A DNA stretch of 64,000 nucleotides from Brevirhabdus pacifica (GCF_002797755.1 NZ_PGFI01000011.1:1798001-1862000), one strand, 5' to 3'; counted from the first letter of the stretch, positions 51,001 through 59,290 are shown. Numbers and translations: made by a program. Notes: generated from the sequence alone by a model not told the origin.

Positions 51001-51763
51001 AGCCCCAGAGCATCAGGAACCCGGCATTGTACCAGTCGGCCGATTCTGGCACATCTGTCTGCTCACCCCAGGTCTGCGGCGAGGCAGGCGGCAGGTCGCA
51101 ATACCAGTCGTAGAACGACATGCAGGTGCCGCCCAGAAGGGACAGATAGCGCGAGCCCGCGGCATAGCTGACCATCGACATGGCCGGGATCGGCGAGAAG
51201 CCGAACACCCGGTCAGGCCCCCAGGTTTTCGCGGTATGGGCGTTGGCAGCGGCGACGATCTCGGTCGCTTCGTCCCAGCTCGCGCGGACAAAGCCGCCCT
51301 TGCCGCGCGTCTTGGTATAGGAGGCACGCAGGATCGGGTCGTTCTGGATCGCGGCCCAGGCTGCCACCGGCGTCATCGTCTCGCGCATCTTGCGCCAGGC
51401 GCGCATCAGGCTGCCCCGGATCAGCGGATTCTTCACCCGGTTCGCGGAATAGAGATACCAGCTGTAGGACGCGCCGCGCGCGCAACCCCGCGGCTCGTGG
51501 TTGGGCAGCCCCGCCCGGGTGCGTGGATAATCGGTCTGCTGCGTCTCCCAGGTGACGATACCGGACTTGACGTAAATCTTCCACGAACAGGACCCGGTGC
51601 AGTTCACGCCGTGGGTCGAGCGGACGATCTTGTCGTGCCGCCAGCGGTTTCTGTAGGTGTCCTCCCAGTCGCGGTTCTCGCGGGTGGTCTGACCCCAACC
51701 GTCCGAGAATTGCTCCAGTTCCTTGCTCTGGAAGAAGTTCAGTTTGTCGAGCAGATGGCTCAT
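48017..51763 (-). CDS. narG: Respiratory nitrate reductase alpha subunit NarG
   Basis: 1,248 residues, the normal length. The N-terminus MSHLLDKLNFF is followed by the FS0 cluster ligands HGVNCTGSCSW (His and two Cys, with a later Cys in EPRGCARGA). The molybdopterin-binding body follows (SMVSYAAGSRYLSLLGG, GSNVPQTRTPDA). It reduces nitrate to nitrite in the cytoplasm at a Mo-bisMGD centre. GAAAGGA 7 bases before the ATG at 51763 fixes the start. It lies 64 bases after the narK stop. Confidence 0.97.
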   Translation of the reverse strand: MSHLLDKLNFFQSKELEQFSDGWGQTTRENRDWEDTYRNRWRHDKIVRSTHGVNCTGSCSWKIYVKSGIVTWETQQTDYPRTRAGLPNHEPRGCARGASYSWYLYSANRVKNPLIRGSLMRAWRKMRETMTPVAAWAAIQNDPILRASYTKTRGKGGFVRASWDEATEIVAAANAHTAKTWGPDRVFGFSPIPAMSMVSYAAGSRYLSLLGGTCMSFYDWYCDLPPASPQTWGEQTDVPESADWYNAGFLMLWGSNVPQTRTPDAHFYTEVRYRGTKSAVVSPDYSEAAKFGDIWLNPQAGTDAALAMAMGHVILREFHLDRQAEYFEEYARKYTDMPMLVRLEEKNGHLVPGRMLRADDFDGNLGESNNPDWKTVAYDEASGKIVAPNGSIGFRWGEEGKWNLEEQAKGAETKLRLSQILDEDHDEVVGVDFPYFGGAATGDFVKCDHPEVLTRNIPVRRVTLADGKEVLVATVFDLFCANYGLDRGLGGEWVSKDFNDDSPYTPAWAEKITGVDREKIIAVAREFAGNAEKTHGKSMVILGAGLNHWYHMDMNYRGIINMLVMCGCIGQEGGGWSHYVGQEKLRPQTGWQPLAFALDWNRPPRHMNSTSCWYAHTDQWRYETLRAGEILSPTAPEGDWDISLIDYNIRAERMGWLPSAPQLKTNPLEVSKAAKKAGKEIKDYVAEQLKSGDLEMSCQDPDAPENWPRNLFVWRSNLLGSSGKGHEYFLKHLLGTDHGVMGKDLGEEGGVMPKEAVWHDEAPKGKLDLLVCIDFRMSTTAVYSDIVLPTASWYEKDDLNTSDMHPFIHPLQAAVDPAYESKSDWEIFKSIARKFSEVAPEVLGVETDIVQLPLLHDTPGELAQAHVKDWKKGECDLIPGKTAPNYIAVERDYPNLYKKFTSVGPLLEKLGNGGKGITWDTKVEVGHLRDLNGVVQDEGVSKGHAKLETAIDAAEMILMLAPETNGEVAVKAWEELEKPTGRHHAHLAEGAHHTKIRFRDIAAQPRKIISSPTWSGIESEEVCYNAGYTNVHELIPWRTLTGRQQLYQDHEWMRAFGEGFVSYRPPVDLKTITAAVNNDAAEGSPHVVLNFITPHQKWGIHSTYTDNLLMLTLNRGGPVVWMSEVDAQKAGLVDNDWVEAYNTNGALTARVVVSQRIKQGTLFMYHAQEKIVNTPGSEKTGHRGGIHNSVTRATLKPTHMIGGYAQLSYGFNYYGTVGSNRDEFVIVRKMKKIDWLDQPATRKVEAAE

Positions 51764-51827
51764 TGGGCTGTCCTTTCGGGTGTCTGGATGCGGGCGGCGA
51801 ACTGCGCCGCCCGGGAATTCAATTGGA

Positions 51828-54551
51828 TCATTCAGCGGGCTGGGCCGCGGTTCCCCGCGGTGTGCGACCACGCTCGATGTCGTGGAGAAGGCCGCCGGGG
51901 CGCGTGTAGACCGCCCAGGTGATGACGACGCAGATCACGTAGAAGATCAGGAAGGCCCAGAGCGCCCCCACGGCCGACCCGGTCATCGCGATGGATGTGC
52001 CGTAGGCTTTGGGGATGAAGAAGGCGCCGTAGGCTGCGATGGCCGAGGTGAAGGCGACGATCGCGCCGGATTCCATGGCGATCTGCCGCTTGCGTTCCTC
52101 GACGCCCAACTGCGGCATCAGGCGTGGGATTTCACGTCCCATGATCACCGGGATCATCTGGAAGGTGGAGGCATTGCCGACACCGGTCAGGAAGAACAAC
52201 GCCATGAAGCAGGCGAAGAAGCCGATGAACGATCCAAGTCCGAGGAAAGTGATCACGCCGAAGGTGGCCACGATCATCAGCGCGAAGGTCCAGAAGGTCA
52301 CGCGACCACCGCCGAACTTGTCCGAGATCCAGCCGGTTCCGGCGCGGCTGAGCGCACCGACCAACGGCCCAAGGAACACGTAGTTGAGCGCGTTCACATC
52401 CGGGAAGGCCAGCCGCGTCAGCAGCGGGAAGCCCGCCGAATAACCAATAAAGCTGCCGAAGGTGCCGGTGTAGAGAATGCACATCAACCAGTTCTGCTTG
52501 CGTCCGAAGATCACCGCTTGATCGGCGAAGCTCGCACGCGCATCGGCGATGTCGTTCATGCCCAACCAGGCCGCGATGGTCGCCGCGAGGATGAAGGGCA
52601 CCCAGACAAAGCCTGCGTTCTGCATCCAAAGTTGTCCGCCGTCCGACAGCGTCACCGGTTCACCGCCGATCGCTCCGAACACGCCCGCCGTGATGACGAT
52701 GGGCACGAGGAACTGCATGACTGAGACGCCGAGGTTCCCAAGACCCGCGTTCAGCGCCAGCGCGTTGCCCTTTTCGGCCTTCGGGAAGAAGTAGCCGATA
52801 TTGGCCATCGACGAGGCAAAGTTGCCGCCGCCGAACCCGCACAGAAGGGCCAGGACGAGGAAGATCAGGTAGGGGGTCTCGGGGTTTTGCACCGCATAGC
52901 CGATGCCCATCGCGGGCAGAAGCAGCGAGGCGGTCGACAGCGTCGTCCACAGCCGCCCGCCGAAGATCGGCACCATGAAGCTGTAGAAGATACGGAGCGT
53001 GGCGCCCGAAAGGCCGGGCAAGGCCGCCAGCCAGAAAAGCTGTCCCGGGGTGAAGTCGAACCCAATGGCGGGCAGACGGGCCACGACCACCGACCACACC
53101 ATCCAGACCGAGAAGGCCAGCAGGAGCGCCGGGATCGAGATCCAGAGGTTGCGGCGTGCGACGGCGCGGCCCTTTTCGGCCCAGAATTGCGCGTCCTCGG
53201 GCCGCCAATCTTCCAGCACGCGCGGCATGGCGGTGCGTTCGGGGTGGTGAATGTCCTGCATCTCGGGCAGCTGCGGCAGCTGGTCGAGGACTTCGCCATG
53301 CGCCGCTCGCTCCATCGCCCGGACCGACAGGTGCATCCAGCTCAGGGCGATGGCGACCAGTCCGAAGAGCAGCGCGAAACACGATGTATAGATGCCCGTC
53401 AGGTCCAGCAGCGCACCGAAGGCAATGGGAAGGACGAACCCGCCAAGTCCCCCAATCATGCCGACAAGCCCGCCGACCGCGCCCACGTGGCCCGGGTAAT
53501 AAACCGGGATGTGCTTGAAGACAGCCGCCTTGCCGAGGCTCATGAAGAAACCCAGCGCGAACAGCGTCGCGATGAAAGGCCACAGACCCATCTGGGTCGA
53601 GAAGGCGATGGCACCGTCCTTGCCCTGGATAACGTAGTCCGTCGGTGGGTAGCTCAGCATGAACAGGAACAGCAGGGAAAAGCCGAAGGTCCAGTACATG
53701 ACCCTGCGCGCGCCGAACTTGTCCGACAGCACGCCGCCATAGGCGCGGAACAGCGAAGCCGAGAGGCTGAAGGACGCAGCCGCCATGCCCGCGAAGCGCA
53801 CGTCGATGCCGTAGACGTCGATCAGGTAGTGCGGCATCCAGAGCGCAAGTGCCACGAAGGCGCCGAAGACGAAGAAATAGTAGAGCGAGAAGCGCCAGAC
53901 CTGGAGGTTCTTCAGCGGCGCGAACTGCTGCGCCAGCGAAGGTGCCTTGGTGCCGGTCTTGCGGCGTTCGACCAGTTCGGGGTCGTCCTTGGCCAGAAGG
54001 AAGAACAAAACGCCGATTATGGCGAGCCCCGCTGCCCAGACATAGGCCACACCATGCCAGCCATAGGCGACCATGACGAAGGGAGCGACGAATTTGGTAA
54101 CCGCTGCGCCCACGTTACCCGCACCGAAGATACCGAGCGCGGTCCCTTGGTGGCCTGCGTCATACCAGCGGCTGACATAGGCCACGCCGATGATGAACGA
54201 TCCGCCCGCGAGGCCGATGCCGAGGGCCGCGATCAGATACATGATGTAGCTGTCGGCCAGGGTCAGCGCCCATGTAGCCAGCGCCGTCAGGATCATCTGG
54301 CTCGAGAACACCAGCCGCCCGCCGTATTTCTCGGTCCAGACGCCGAGAAACAGGCGGGTGACCGATCCGGTCAGGATCGGGGTGGCGACCAGCAGGCCGA
54401 ACTGGGTGTCGTTCAGGCCAAGCTCGGCCTTGATGGCGACACCGATGATGGAAAAGATCGTCCAGACCGCGAAGCAGGCGGTAAAGGCGATCGTGCTCAG
54501 GCTCAAAGCGCGCGTCTGATCGGCGCGTGAGGCTGTTGCAACGGTCTGCAT
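51828..54551 (-). CDS. narK: NarK1-NarK2 fused nitrate/nitrite transporter
   Basis: 907 residues, about twice a single MFS protein. The first half (about 1-415) starts ALSLSTIAFTACFAVWTIFSIIG and has the NarK1-like segments; the second half (about 455-890) begins ARRNLWISIPALLLAFSVWMVWSVV and resembles NarK2. Each has about 12 membrane helices and a nitrate signature-type Gly-rich segment (GLAGGSFIIGVAYVS; LLCGFGGGNFASSMANIGYFFP). In Paracoccus the two halves act as a nitrate/proton symporter and a nitrate/nitrite antiporter. It opens the nar operon. The start at 54551 (MQTVATAS) is chosen because GGAGACC precedes it. Confidence 0.94.
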   Translation of the reverse strand: MQTVATASRADQTRALSLSTIAFTACFAVWTIFSIIGVAIKAELGLNDTQFGLLVATPILTGSVTRLFLGVWTEKYGGRLVFSSQMILTALATWALTLADSYIMYLIAALGIGLAGGSFIIGVAYVSRWYDAGHQGTALGIFGAGNVGAAVTKFVAPFVMVAYGWHGVAYVWAAGLAIIGVLFFLLAKDDPELVERRKTGTKAPSLAQQFAPLKNLQVWRFSLYYFFVFGAFVALALWMPHYLIDVYGIDVRFAGMAAASFSLSASLFRAYGGVLSDKFGARRVMYWTFGFSLLFLFMLSYPPTDYVIQGKDGAIAFSTQMGLWPFIATLFALGFFMSLGKAAVFKHIPVYYPGHVGAVGGLVGMIGGLGGFVLPIAFGALLDLTGIYTSCFALLFGLVAIALSWMHLSVRAMERAAHGEVLDQLPQLPEMQDIHHPERTAMPRVLEDWRPEDAQFWAEKGRAVARRNLWISIPALLLAFSVWMVWSVVVARLPAIGFDFTPGQLFWLAALPGLSGATLRIFYSFMVPIFGGRLWTTLSTASLLLPAMGIGYAVQNPETPYLIFLVLALLCGFGGGNFASSMANIGYFFPKAEKGNALALNAGLGNLGVSVMQFLVPIVITAGVFGAIGGEPVTLSDGGQLWMQNAGFVWVPFILAATIAAWLGMNDIADARASFADQAVIFGRKQNWLMCILYTGTFGSFIGYSAGFPLLTRLAFPDVNALNYVFLGPLVGALSRAGTGWISDKFGGGRVTFWTFALMIVATFGVITFLGLGSFIGFFACFMALFFLTGVGNASTFQMIPVIMGREIPRLMPQLGVEERKRQIAMESGAIVAFTSAIAAYGAFFIPKAYGTSIAMTGSAVGALWAFLIFYVICVVITWAVYTRPGGLLHDIERGRTPRGTAAQPAE

Positions 54552-54631
54552 GGCGGGTCTCCGGCAAAATAAGTCATTCACCCCTGCGAGGGGATCAGTG
54601 CCAGACCTGACGCTGCAGCGACGCTCGTGAC

Positions 54632-54645
54632 TTGATCTAGATCAC
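54632..54645. promoter_or_regulatory. FNR/NNR-type box upstream of narK
   Basis: TTGAT-CTAG-ATCAC, nine of ten matches to the TTGAT-N4-ATCAA consensus. It is centred about 88 bases upstream of the narK start, so a start site near 54597 would put it at the usual -41.5 position. Confidence 0.65.
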
Positions 54646-54744
54646 AAAGCCGGGAAAATATAACGAAATAAATGACTTACAGAAATATGTCATCTGGTGC
54701 GCGGGCGCAGATCAAGGCTGCGGTCGCGAGGGTCAACCGAAGGG

Positions 54745-54758
54745 TTGACATATATCAA
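54745..54758. promoter_or_regulatory. FNR/NarR-type box upstream of narR
   Basis: TTGAC-ATAT-ATCAA at 54745-54758, centred about 55 bases before the narR start. Its left half is shared with a second dyad, GTCAACC-GAAG-GGTTGAC at 54732-54749, so two overlapping sites could bind different or competing Crp-family dimers. Confidence 0.6.
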
Positions 54759-54806
54759 TTGATTTGATGACATTTGTTAAGCGCGCAAAGTTGAAGGGGG
54801 ACCGAC

Positions 54807-55505
54807 ATGCCCGATTCCGAATACCGGGATATTCGAAAGCTCGATCTCTTTACGCATATGGCGGATGATAATTTCACATCCTTGATGCGTGGCGCCTATG
54901 TGCAGAATTTCCCTGCGCAGATCGAACTGATCACTGAAGGAGAACCGAGCGATTTTCTTCATATCGTCATTTCGGGCTCGGTCGATCTGTTTTCGTCATG
55001 GAACGGTCGCGAGACCAGCATGGCGACTGTCCGCCCGATCTCGACCTTCATTCTTGCCGCGACGATCAAGGATGCGCCCTACCTGATGTCGGCCCGAACG
55101 CTGGAGAAAAGCCGGATCGCGCTGATCCCCAGTCAGGACGTGCGCGCGATCTTCGACGTCGACAGCAACTTTGCCCGAGCGATCGTCACGGAACTGGCAC
55201 AGTGCTATCGCTCGGTCATAAAGGCGCAGAAGGATCTGAAACTCCGAACGTCGCTCGAGCGACTTGCGAATTACCTGCTCAGGCAACAAAGGCACGCCGG
55301 CGGCGGGGCCGCGTTCGAATTGGATTTCGAGAAGCGGCGCCTGGCCTCGGTGCTGGGGATGACCCCTGAAAATCTCAGCCGCGCCTTCAAGGGCCTGCAA
55401 CCCTATGGCGTTACCGTGACCGGCACGCGCATCTCCATCGACAATCAGGCGGACCTTGAGCGCTTTGCGAAACCAAATCCACTGATTGATGACTTTTCAA
55501 CCTGA
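54807..55505 (+). CDS. narR: Crp/Fnr-family regulator NarR
   Basis: 232 residues. An N-terminal cyclic-nucleotide-type beta barrel (EGEPSDFLHIVISGSVDLFS) is followed by a dimer helix and a helix-turn-helix (KRRLASVLGMTPENLSRAFKGL, about 172-193 in parts). The N-terminal cysteines that hold the FNR iron-sulfur cluster are absent, as in Paracoccus NarR, which is needed for nar expression with nitrate or nitrite. It is divergent from narK across a 255-base region with the two boxes listed. Nearness to narK makes NarR more likely than the NO sensor NNR. Confidence 0.85.
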   Translation: MPDSEYRDIRKLDLFTHMADDNFTSLMRGAYVQNFPAQIELITEGEPSDFLHIVISGSVDLFSSWNGRETSMATVRPISTFILAATIKDAPYLMSARTLEKSRIALIPSQDVRAIFDVDSNFARAIVTELAQCYRSVIKAQKDLKLRTSLERLANYLLRQQRHAGGGAAFELDFEKRRLASVLGMTPENLSRAFKGLQPYGVTVTGTRISIDNQADLERFAKPNPLIDDFST

Positions 55506-55516
55506 GGGACTGACAG

Positions 55517-55828
55517 ATGACAAAATCCATGCCTGGCGCCGCCGGAGACCTCGCCGAGGAATATCCCAGTGTCTGGAAAGCCTACGCCGCCTTGGGCAAG
55601 GCGACCGCCGATTGCGGCCCGCTGACGGACCGCGAGAAGCGCCTCGTCAAACTCGCGCTGGCAATTGGCGCGGGATCCGAAGGCGCTGTCCACTCGCATA
55701 CCCGCCGGGCCAAGGCGGACGGGATAGAGGCTGAGGCGATTATACAAGTCGCGATGCTGGCCATCGGCCCGCTTGGCCTGCCCCGTGCCGTCGCCGCGAA
55801 GACCTGGATCGAAGATATCGAGGATTAG
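55517..55828 (+). CDS. Carboxymuconolactone decarboxylase / AhpD-like protein
   Basis: 103 residues of the CMD fold: YPSVWKAYAALGKATADCGPL, KRLVKLALAIGAGSEGAVHSHTRRAKADG and AMLAIGPLGLPRA. The AhpD redox CxxC is replaced by SEGAVHSH, so peroxidase activity of the AhpD kind is unlikely. It begins 11 bases after narR on the same strand and is probably co-transcribed. The substrate is unknown. Confidence 0.82.
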   Translation: MTKSMPGAAGDLAEEYPSVWKAYAALGKATADCGPLTDREKRLVKLALAIGAGSEGAVHSHTRRAKADGIEAEAIIQVAMLAIGPLGLPRAVAAKTWIEDIED

Positions 55829-55852
55829 AACTCCGTTCGGCTGGGCGGTCTG

Positions 55853-56149
55853 TCACCGGGCCTTGGGACGCAACCGCTCTTCCTTTTGCAGGTCTTCGAT
55901 CAGTCGATGGTTGGGGCAAAACCCCGGCGGCTTGCCACCGTCTGCGGTCTTGTCGAGCCAACGTCCGCAAGTCTCGTCCGCATTGCAGGAAACGCAGGTT
56001 TCGACACTGTGTCGCGCGACGCTTTCCAAATCCTGCGCTGCATGCAAAGCCGCCAAGCTCACTCCGCTTTTTGCAAACATGCGCCGACGCAACCGCATTC
56101 TTTTTTCGAAGGCTTCAATGGTGAGAGTATCGCTGTCCAATTTCAGCAC
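55853..56149 (-). CDS. DUF6455-type cysteine-containing small protein
   Basis: 98 residues with three clustered Cys in CVSCNADETCGRWL and a fourth in GFCPNH, the pattern of DUF6455 proteins. These are common in Rhodobacteraceae denitrification and iron-sulfur contexts. The cysteines suggest metal or cluster binding, which is inference. It is the last gene of the nnr operon, 81 bases after nnrU, and convergent with the CMD gene (24 bases apart). Confidence 0.65.
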   Translation of the reverse strand: MLKLDSDTLTIEAFEKRMRLRRRMFAKSGVSLAALHAAQDLESVARHSVETCVSCNADETCGRWLDKTADGGKPPGFCPNHRLIEDLQKEERLRPKAR

Positions 56150-56230
56150 GACGCGCCTCCAAGTTTATCCTTGAATTCATACCATAGTCGGCATCGCTTG
56201 TCGCCTCGTTCCGCAGCGTAGCCGACAACT

Positions 56231-56899
56231 TCATGCAAGTGGGTCGACGCCGAAAAGCCATGGGTGGAGCCACAGCAACGCAACATAAAGGCCAATTCCA
56301 ATCGCAATTCGGGTCGCGAGACGTTGCCACGAGACAGGCAGGCAGAGGAACGGCCCGTCCAACACCCGATCACGCATCCGCTGCCACTCTGGCCCCATTT
56401 CGCGGCGCTTGCGCCGGTCGAACAGGCGACCGCCGAGGAGCGCGAAGGCGGCGAAGGTTCCGAACAGGATCACATGGGCCAGATCCCCGTTCGGCACGAC
56501 ATGGGCCGACGCCCAAAGCGCCAGCGCCAGAAGCAGCGGGTGACGCGACAACCGGACGATGCCGGGCCGTGAGGGGTCGAACCGGTCGTTGCGGGCGCCA
56601 CCGAAAGAGAACGGGTTGGGCCGCGCGAACGACAACGCAAGGATCAGGCAGACAGGCCCCATGACGACCAGTGGGATATGGGCCTGCCATGGTGCCCAGT
56701 CCCACAGGATCACATGCGGCGCGCGGCCTGCCGCCGCGATCAGCCACGCCAGCACCGCGAACGACAGGGCGGAATAGGCCAGTGTGAAACCGGATGCTCC
56801 AAGCCGCGCCTGAAGCCAAGGCCGCAGTGGCGGTCGCACGGGCAAGGAATGCGACAAGAAGAACACGACATGGGCCAAGGCGAACTCGAACCATCCCAT
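56231..56899 (-). CDS. nnrU: NnrU-family membrane protein
   Basis: 222 residues with six or so membrane helices. NnrU landmarks include HVVFFLSHSLPVRPPLR near the N-terminus and LSRHPLLLALALWASAHVVPNGDLAHVILFG, related to isoprenylcysteine methyltransferase-like membrane enzymes. NnrU is associated with nitric oxide reduction in denitrifiers; its reaction is unknown. It starts 11 bases after the nnrS stop. Confidence 0.88.
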   Translation of the reverse strand: MGWFEFALAHVVFFLSHSLPVRPPLRPWLQARLGASGFTLAYSALSFAVLAWLIAAAGRAPHVILWDWAPWQAHIPLVVMGPVCLILALSFARPNPFSFGGARNDRFDPSRPGIVRLSRHPLLLALALWASAHVVPNGDLAHVILFGTFAAFALLGGRLFDRRKRREMGPEWQRMRDRVLDGPFLCLPVSWQRLATRIAIGIGLYVALLWLHPWLFGVDPLA

Positions 56900-56910
56900 C
56901 GATGCGCGCC

Positions 56911-58116
56911 TCAGACCCGCTTGGCGGCGGGCAGGCGCAGCAAAAGCGCACCATAGACGACGGCAAAGCCCCCGAAGGCGACGATCCACGACAGCCCGGC
57001 CACCATGTGCAACGGGCCGGAGAACTCGGGGAATACGCCGCCCGTGACCCGCGTAAAGACGGACAGGATCAAGGCCAGATAGATCGCGACCGTGCCCGCC
57101 CCCGCCGTCAGCGCCTGCCCGGTATGGCCCAGCGTCGCGCGAGTCATCACAGCCAGCGTCATCAAACCGATCGCGCCTGCCATCCAGAAATGCTGCGCGC
57201 CCGCCATCCCGAAGGACCCCGGAGCCAAGATTTCCGCGGCCAGTGCCAAGGCTCCCAACGGAACGAAGGCATAGCCCGCGTGCAGCACCGTCACCAAAGG
57301 CTCGGCAAAGGTCCGGTGCCCGGCCCAACGGGCCAATCGCAGGGCATGCAACACGCTTGCAAGCGCAAGGGCCAGCCCGGTCAGCGTCCCGAGAGGCAGC
57401 GCAACCCACAGCAAAAGCGCCACTAGAAGAGCCGCGAGCGCCACCTTGTCGAAGGACTGCATCGGCGCCACGGGCAGGACGGCGCTGCGCCGTTTCACCA
57501 GCCAGTTGCGGGTGAAGGACGGCACTATGCGGCCGCCGATGACGGCGATCATCATGATGCCCGCGCCGAGGCCTAGCCGCAGGCCATAGCCTTGGGCCGC
57601 GTAATCGACCTTTGCCGCCTCCCAGTGGAAAAGTGCATTGCCGATGATGAAGGCCCCCAGCATCGCCAGCACGATCAGGTTGCGCCAGTTCTTGCCCGCC
57701 ACGATCTCGCGCGCGATCAGAAGCGCAAAGACAACCGGAAACACGAGATCGACCATGGCAACTGGCAGCGCAGGAACGCTGCCCGAGACCGCAACCGCCA
57801 CACGCCCTGCCAGCCAAAGGCCCGCGAGCATCCCGAGACGCCAGCCAACGATCGGCAAGCGCCCCGTCCAGTTTGGCACCGCGGTCAGTAGGAACCCCGC
57901 GATGACGGCGCCCAGATAACCGAACAGGAATTCATGCGCGTGCCATGACACGGGGTCGAAAGCGGTGGGCAACGTCAGGTGCCCCGACAGCATCGGCACC
58001 CAAAGTGCCATCGCCAGCGCTGCCCAGACCGCCGCGCCGAAGAAGAACGGGCGGAACCCGAAGGTCAGGATCGCGGGTCCGGTCCAGGCGCGCATCTGTT
58101 CGGTTGTGGTGGTCAT
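56911..58116 (-). CDS. nnrS: NnrS heme-copper membrane protein
   Basis: 401 residues with about twelve membrane helices. It begins LTFGFRPFFFGAAVWAALAM and has WHAHEFLFGYLGAVIAGFLLTAVPNWTG and RIVPSFTRNW, all NnrS hallmarks. NnrS lessens nitric oxide stress in denitrifiers. It overlaps the upstream cyclo-ligase gene by ATGA. Confidence 0.93.
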   Translation of the reverse strand: MTTTTEQMRAWTGPAILTFGFRPFFFGAAVWAALAMALWVPMLSGHLTLPTAFDPVSWHAHEFLFGYLGAVIAGFLLTAVPNWTGRLPIVGWRLGMLAGLWLAGRVAVAVSGSVPALPVAMVDLVFPVVFALLIAREIVAGKNWRNLIVLAMLGAFIIGNALFHWEAAKVDYAAQGYGLRLGLGAGIMMIAVIGGRIVPSFTRNWLVKRRSAVLPVAPMQSFDKVALAALLVALLLWVALPLGTLTGLALALASVLHALRLARWAGHRTFAEPLVTVLHAGYAFVPLGALALAAEILAPGSFGMAGAQHFWMAGAIGLMTLAVMTRATLGHTGQALTAGAGTVAIYLALILSVFTRVTGGVFPEFSGPLHMVAGLSWIVAFGGFAVVYGALLLRLPAAKRV

Positions 58117-58808
58117 CTGTGTGTCCTTGAGTCCGGCCTTGTTGCCGCGACGCCGTCCTCGGTCAGGATCAGGTCGAGCGGGATGTCATGGGGTTGCGGA
58201 AAGATCGTCGGCAGGCGGGCGGCGTTCAGCGCGATGCCGATGGTGATGGGGCGTGGTGTCAGCGCGGCCAGCGTCCGATCGAAATAGCCCCCACCCCAGC
58301 CCAACCGATAACAGTCGTCGGTCCACCCCAGGCAGGGCGCGAGCGCGAAATCGGGCACCAGCATATCGGCATCGGGCGGGGGAACGGGGATGTTCCAGTC
58401 GCCGCGCCCCAGCTTGGTCTCGGGTGTCCAGCGGCGAAACACCAGTGGCGCGGCGCGCGTCTCGACCACTGGCAAGGCGACGGTGACGCCCGCGCAGTGC
58501 AGATCGGTCAAGGTCGGGCGCAGGTCGGGTTCCCCCTTGATCGGCCAGTAGCCGGACAGGACGCATCCGCGTCCCACGCCACGCGTCGCAAGCACCCTCC
58601 CCAGATGCCCCGCGATTCTGTCCGAAACCTGCGCCCGCCCGGCCTGGCCCAGGCCCTTCCTTAGCCCGGCCAGCCGTACCCGTTCCGCCCGGCGCCAGCG
58701 CGCCACATCGCGCGCCTGCCCGGGATCAACGCCAAGCGGGTCGAAATACGCGGGATCGACCTCTCCAGCCATGCAAGGCGGCGAGGCATATGTCCCGCCC
58801 TTGGTCAT
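58113..58808 (-). CDS. 5-formyltetrahydrofolate cyclo-ligase family protein
   Basis: 231 residues. A GGTYASPPCMAGEVDPAYFDP extension precedes the cyclo-ligase fold with VLSGYWPIKGEPDL, DWNIPVPPPDA and the loop YRLGWGGGYFDRTL. The enzyme class converts 5-formyl-THF to methenyl-THF with ATP. Relatives with this N-terminal extension sit in denitrification clusters, where folate metabolism is not an obvious need; the true substrate may differ. It overlaps both neighbours by ATGA, so it is fully embedded in the NO-response operon. Confidence 0.85.
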   Translation of the reverse strand: MTKGGTYASPPCMAGEVDPAYFDPLGVDPGQARDVARWRRAERVRLAGLRKGLGQAGRAQVSDRIAGHLGRVLATRGVGRGCVLSGYWPIKGEPDLRPTLTDLHCAGVTVALPVVETRAAPLVFRRWTPETKLGRGDWNIPVPPPDADMLVPDFALAPCLGWTDDCYRLGWGGGYFDRTLAALTPRPITIGIALNAARLPTIFPQPHDIPLDLILTEDGVAATRPDSRTHR

Positions 58809-59290
58809 CTTGCCGGCTCGAAGCGGGGGAAAAGCACGTCGTTCTCCAACGCAATGTGCGCGGCCAGTTCATCAAGCAACGTCGCCGTGCCGCCATAAAG
58901 CGACCGCCACGACCCGCAAGCATGTTCGGGCGGTGTCAGATCACCTGTCAGCTTGCGGATCAGCGCGATGGTCTCGGCGTGATCGTTATGGTCTGCGCGC
59001 ATGACCGCAATGGGGTGTTCGATGCCCGCACCGCCGCCCGCGCGCATCGCCGGGAACAGGATCATCTCTTCCTTGGCCATGTGGTCTTCCATCTCGTGCG
59101 CAAGCCTGGCCAGGGCACTGGCAAGACCCTTCGGGGCGTCCGGATCATCGGCGTGAACCTGTTCGACGCGCTCGGCCAAGGGTACGAGCGAGGCCAGATC
59201 CACCCGGTGCATCTCGTGATAATTGGTCAGGATGTGGTCGATCAGGGCGCCGGTTTCCTGCGGCACTGCGGCGGTGGCATTGTCGTGCAT
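58805..59290 (-). CDS. Hemerythrin-domain NO/iron-centre repair protein (DnrN/YtfE-like, lacks N-terminal domain)
   Basis: 161 residues with the RIC-type di-iron ligands: LIDHILTNYHEMHR, HEMEDHMAKEEMILFP, RADHNDHAE and HIALENDVLFP. Full-length YtfE/DnrN proteins carry an extra N-terminal ScdA_N domain that is missing here. Such proteins repair iron-sulfur clusters damaged by NO. It is first in the nnr operon, divergent from an NsrR-like gene, which suggests NsrR control. AGAAGGGA precedes the ATG. Confidence 0.85.
   Translation of the reverse strand: MHDNATAAVPQETGALIDHILTNYHEMHRVDLASLVPLAERVEQVHADDPDAPKGLASALARLAHEMEDHMAKEEMILFPAMRAGGGAGIEHPIAVMRADHNDHAETIALIRKLTGDLTPPEHACGSWRSLYGGTATLLDELAAHIALENDVLFPRFEPAR

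Noticed and set aside
48461-51922. A very long open frame on the plus strand (over 1,100 codons) opposite narG
   Set aside because: NarG on the minus strand has all family motifs. The plus frame gives a His/Arg/Gly-rich product with no domain, a shadow of GC-rich codon use.
52887-54530. A 547-codon plus-strand frame opposite narK
   Set aside because: Its product is charged, repetitive and without domains, while the minus strand encodes a clear double MFS transporter.
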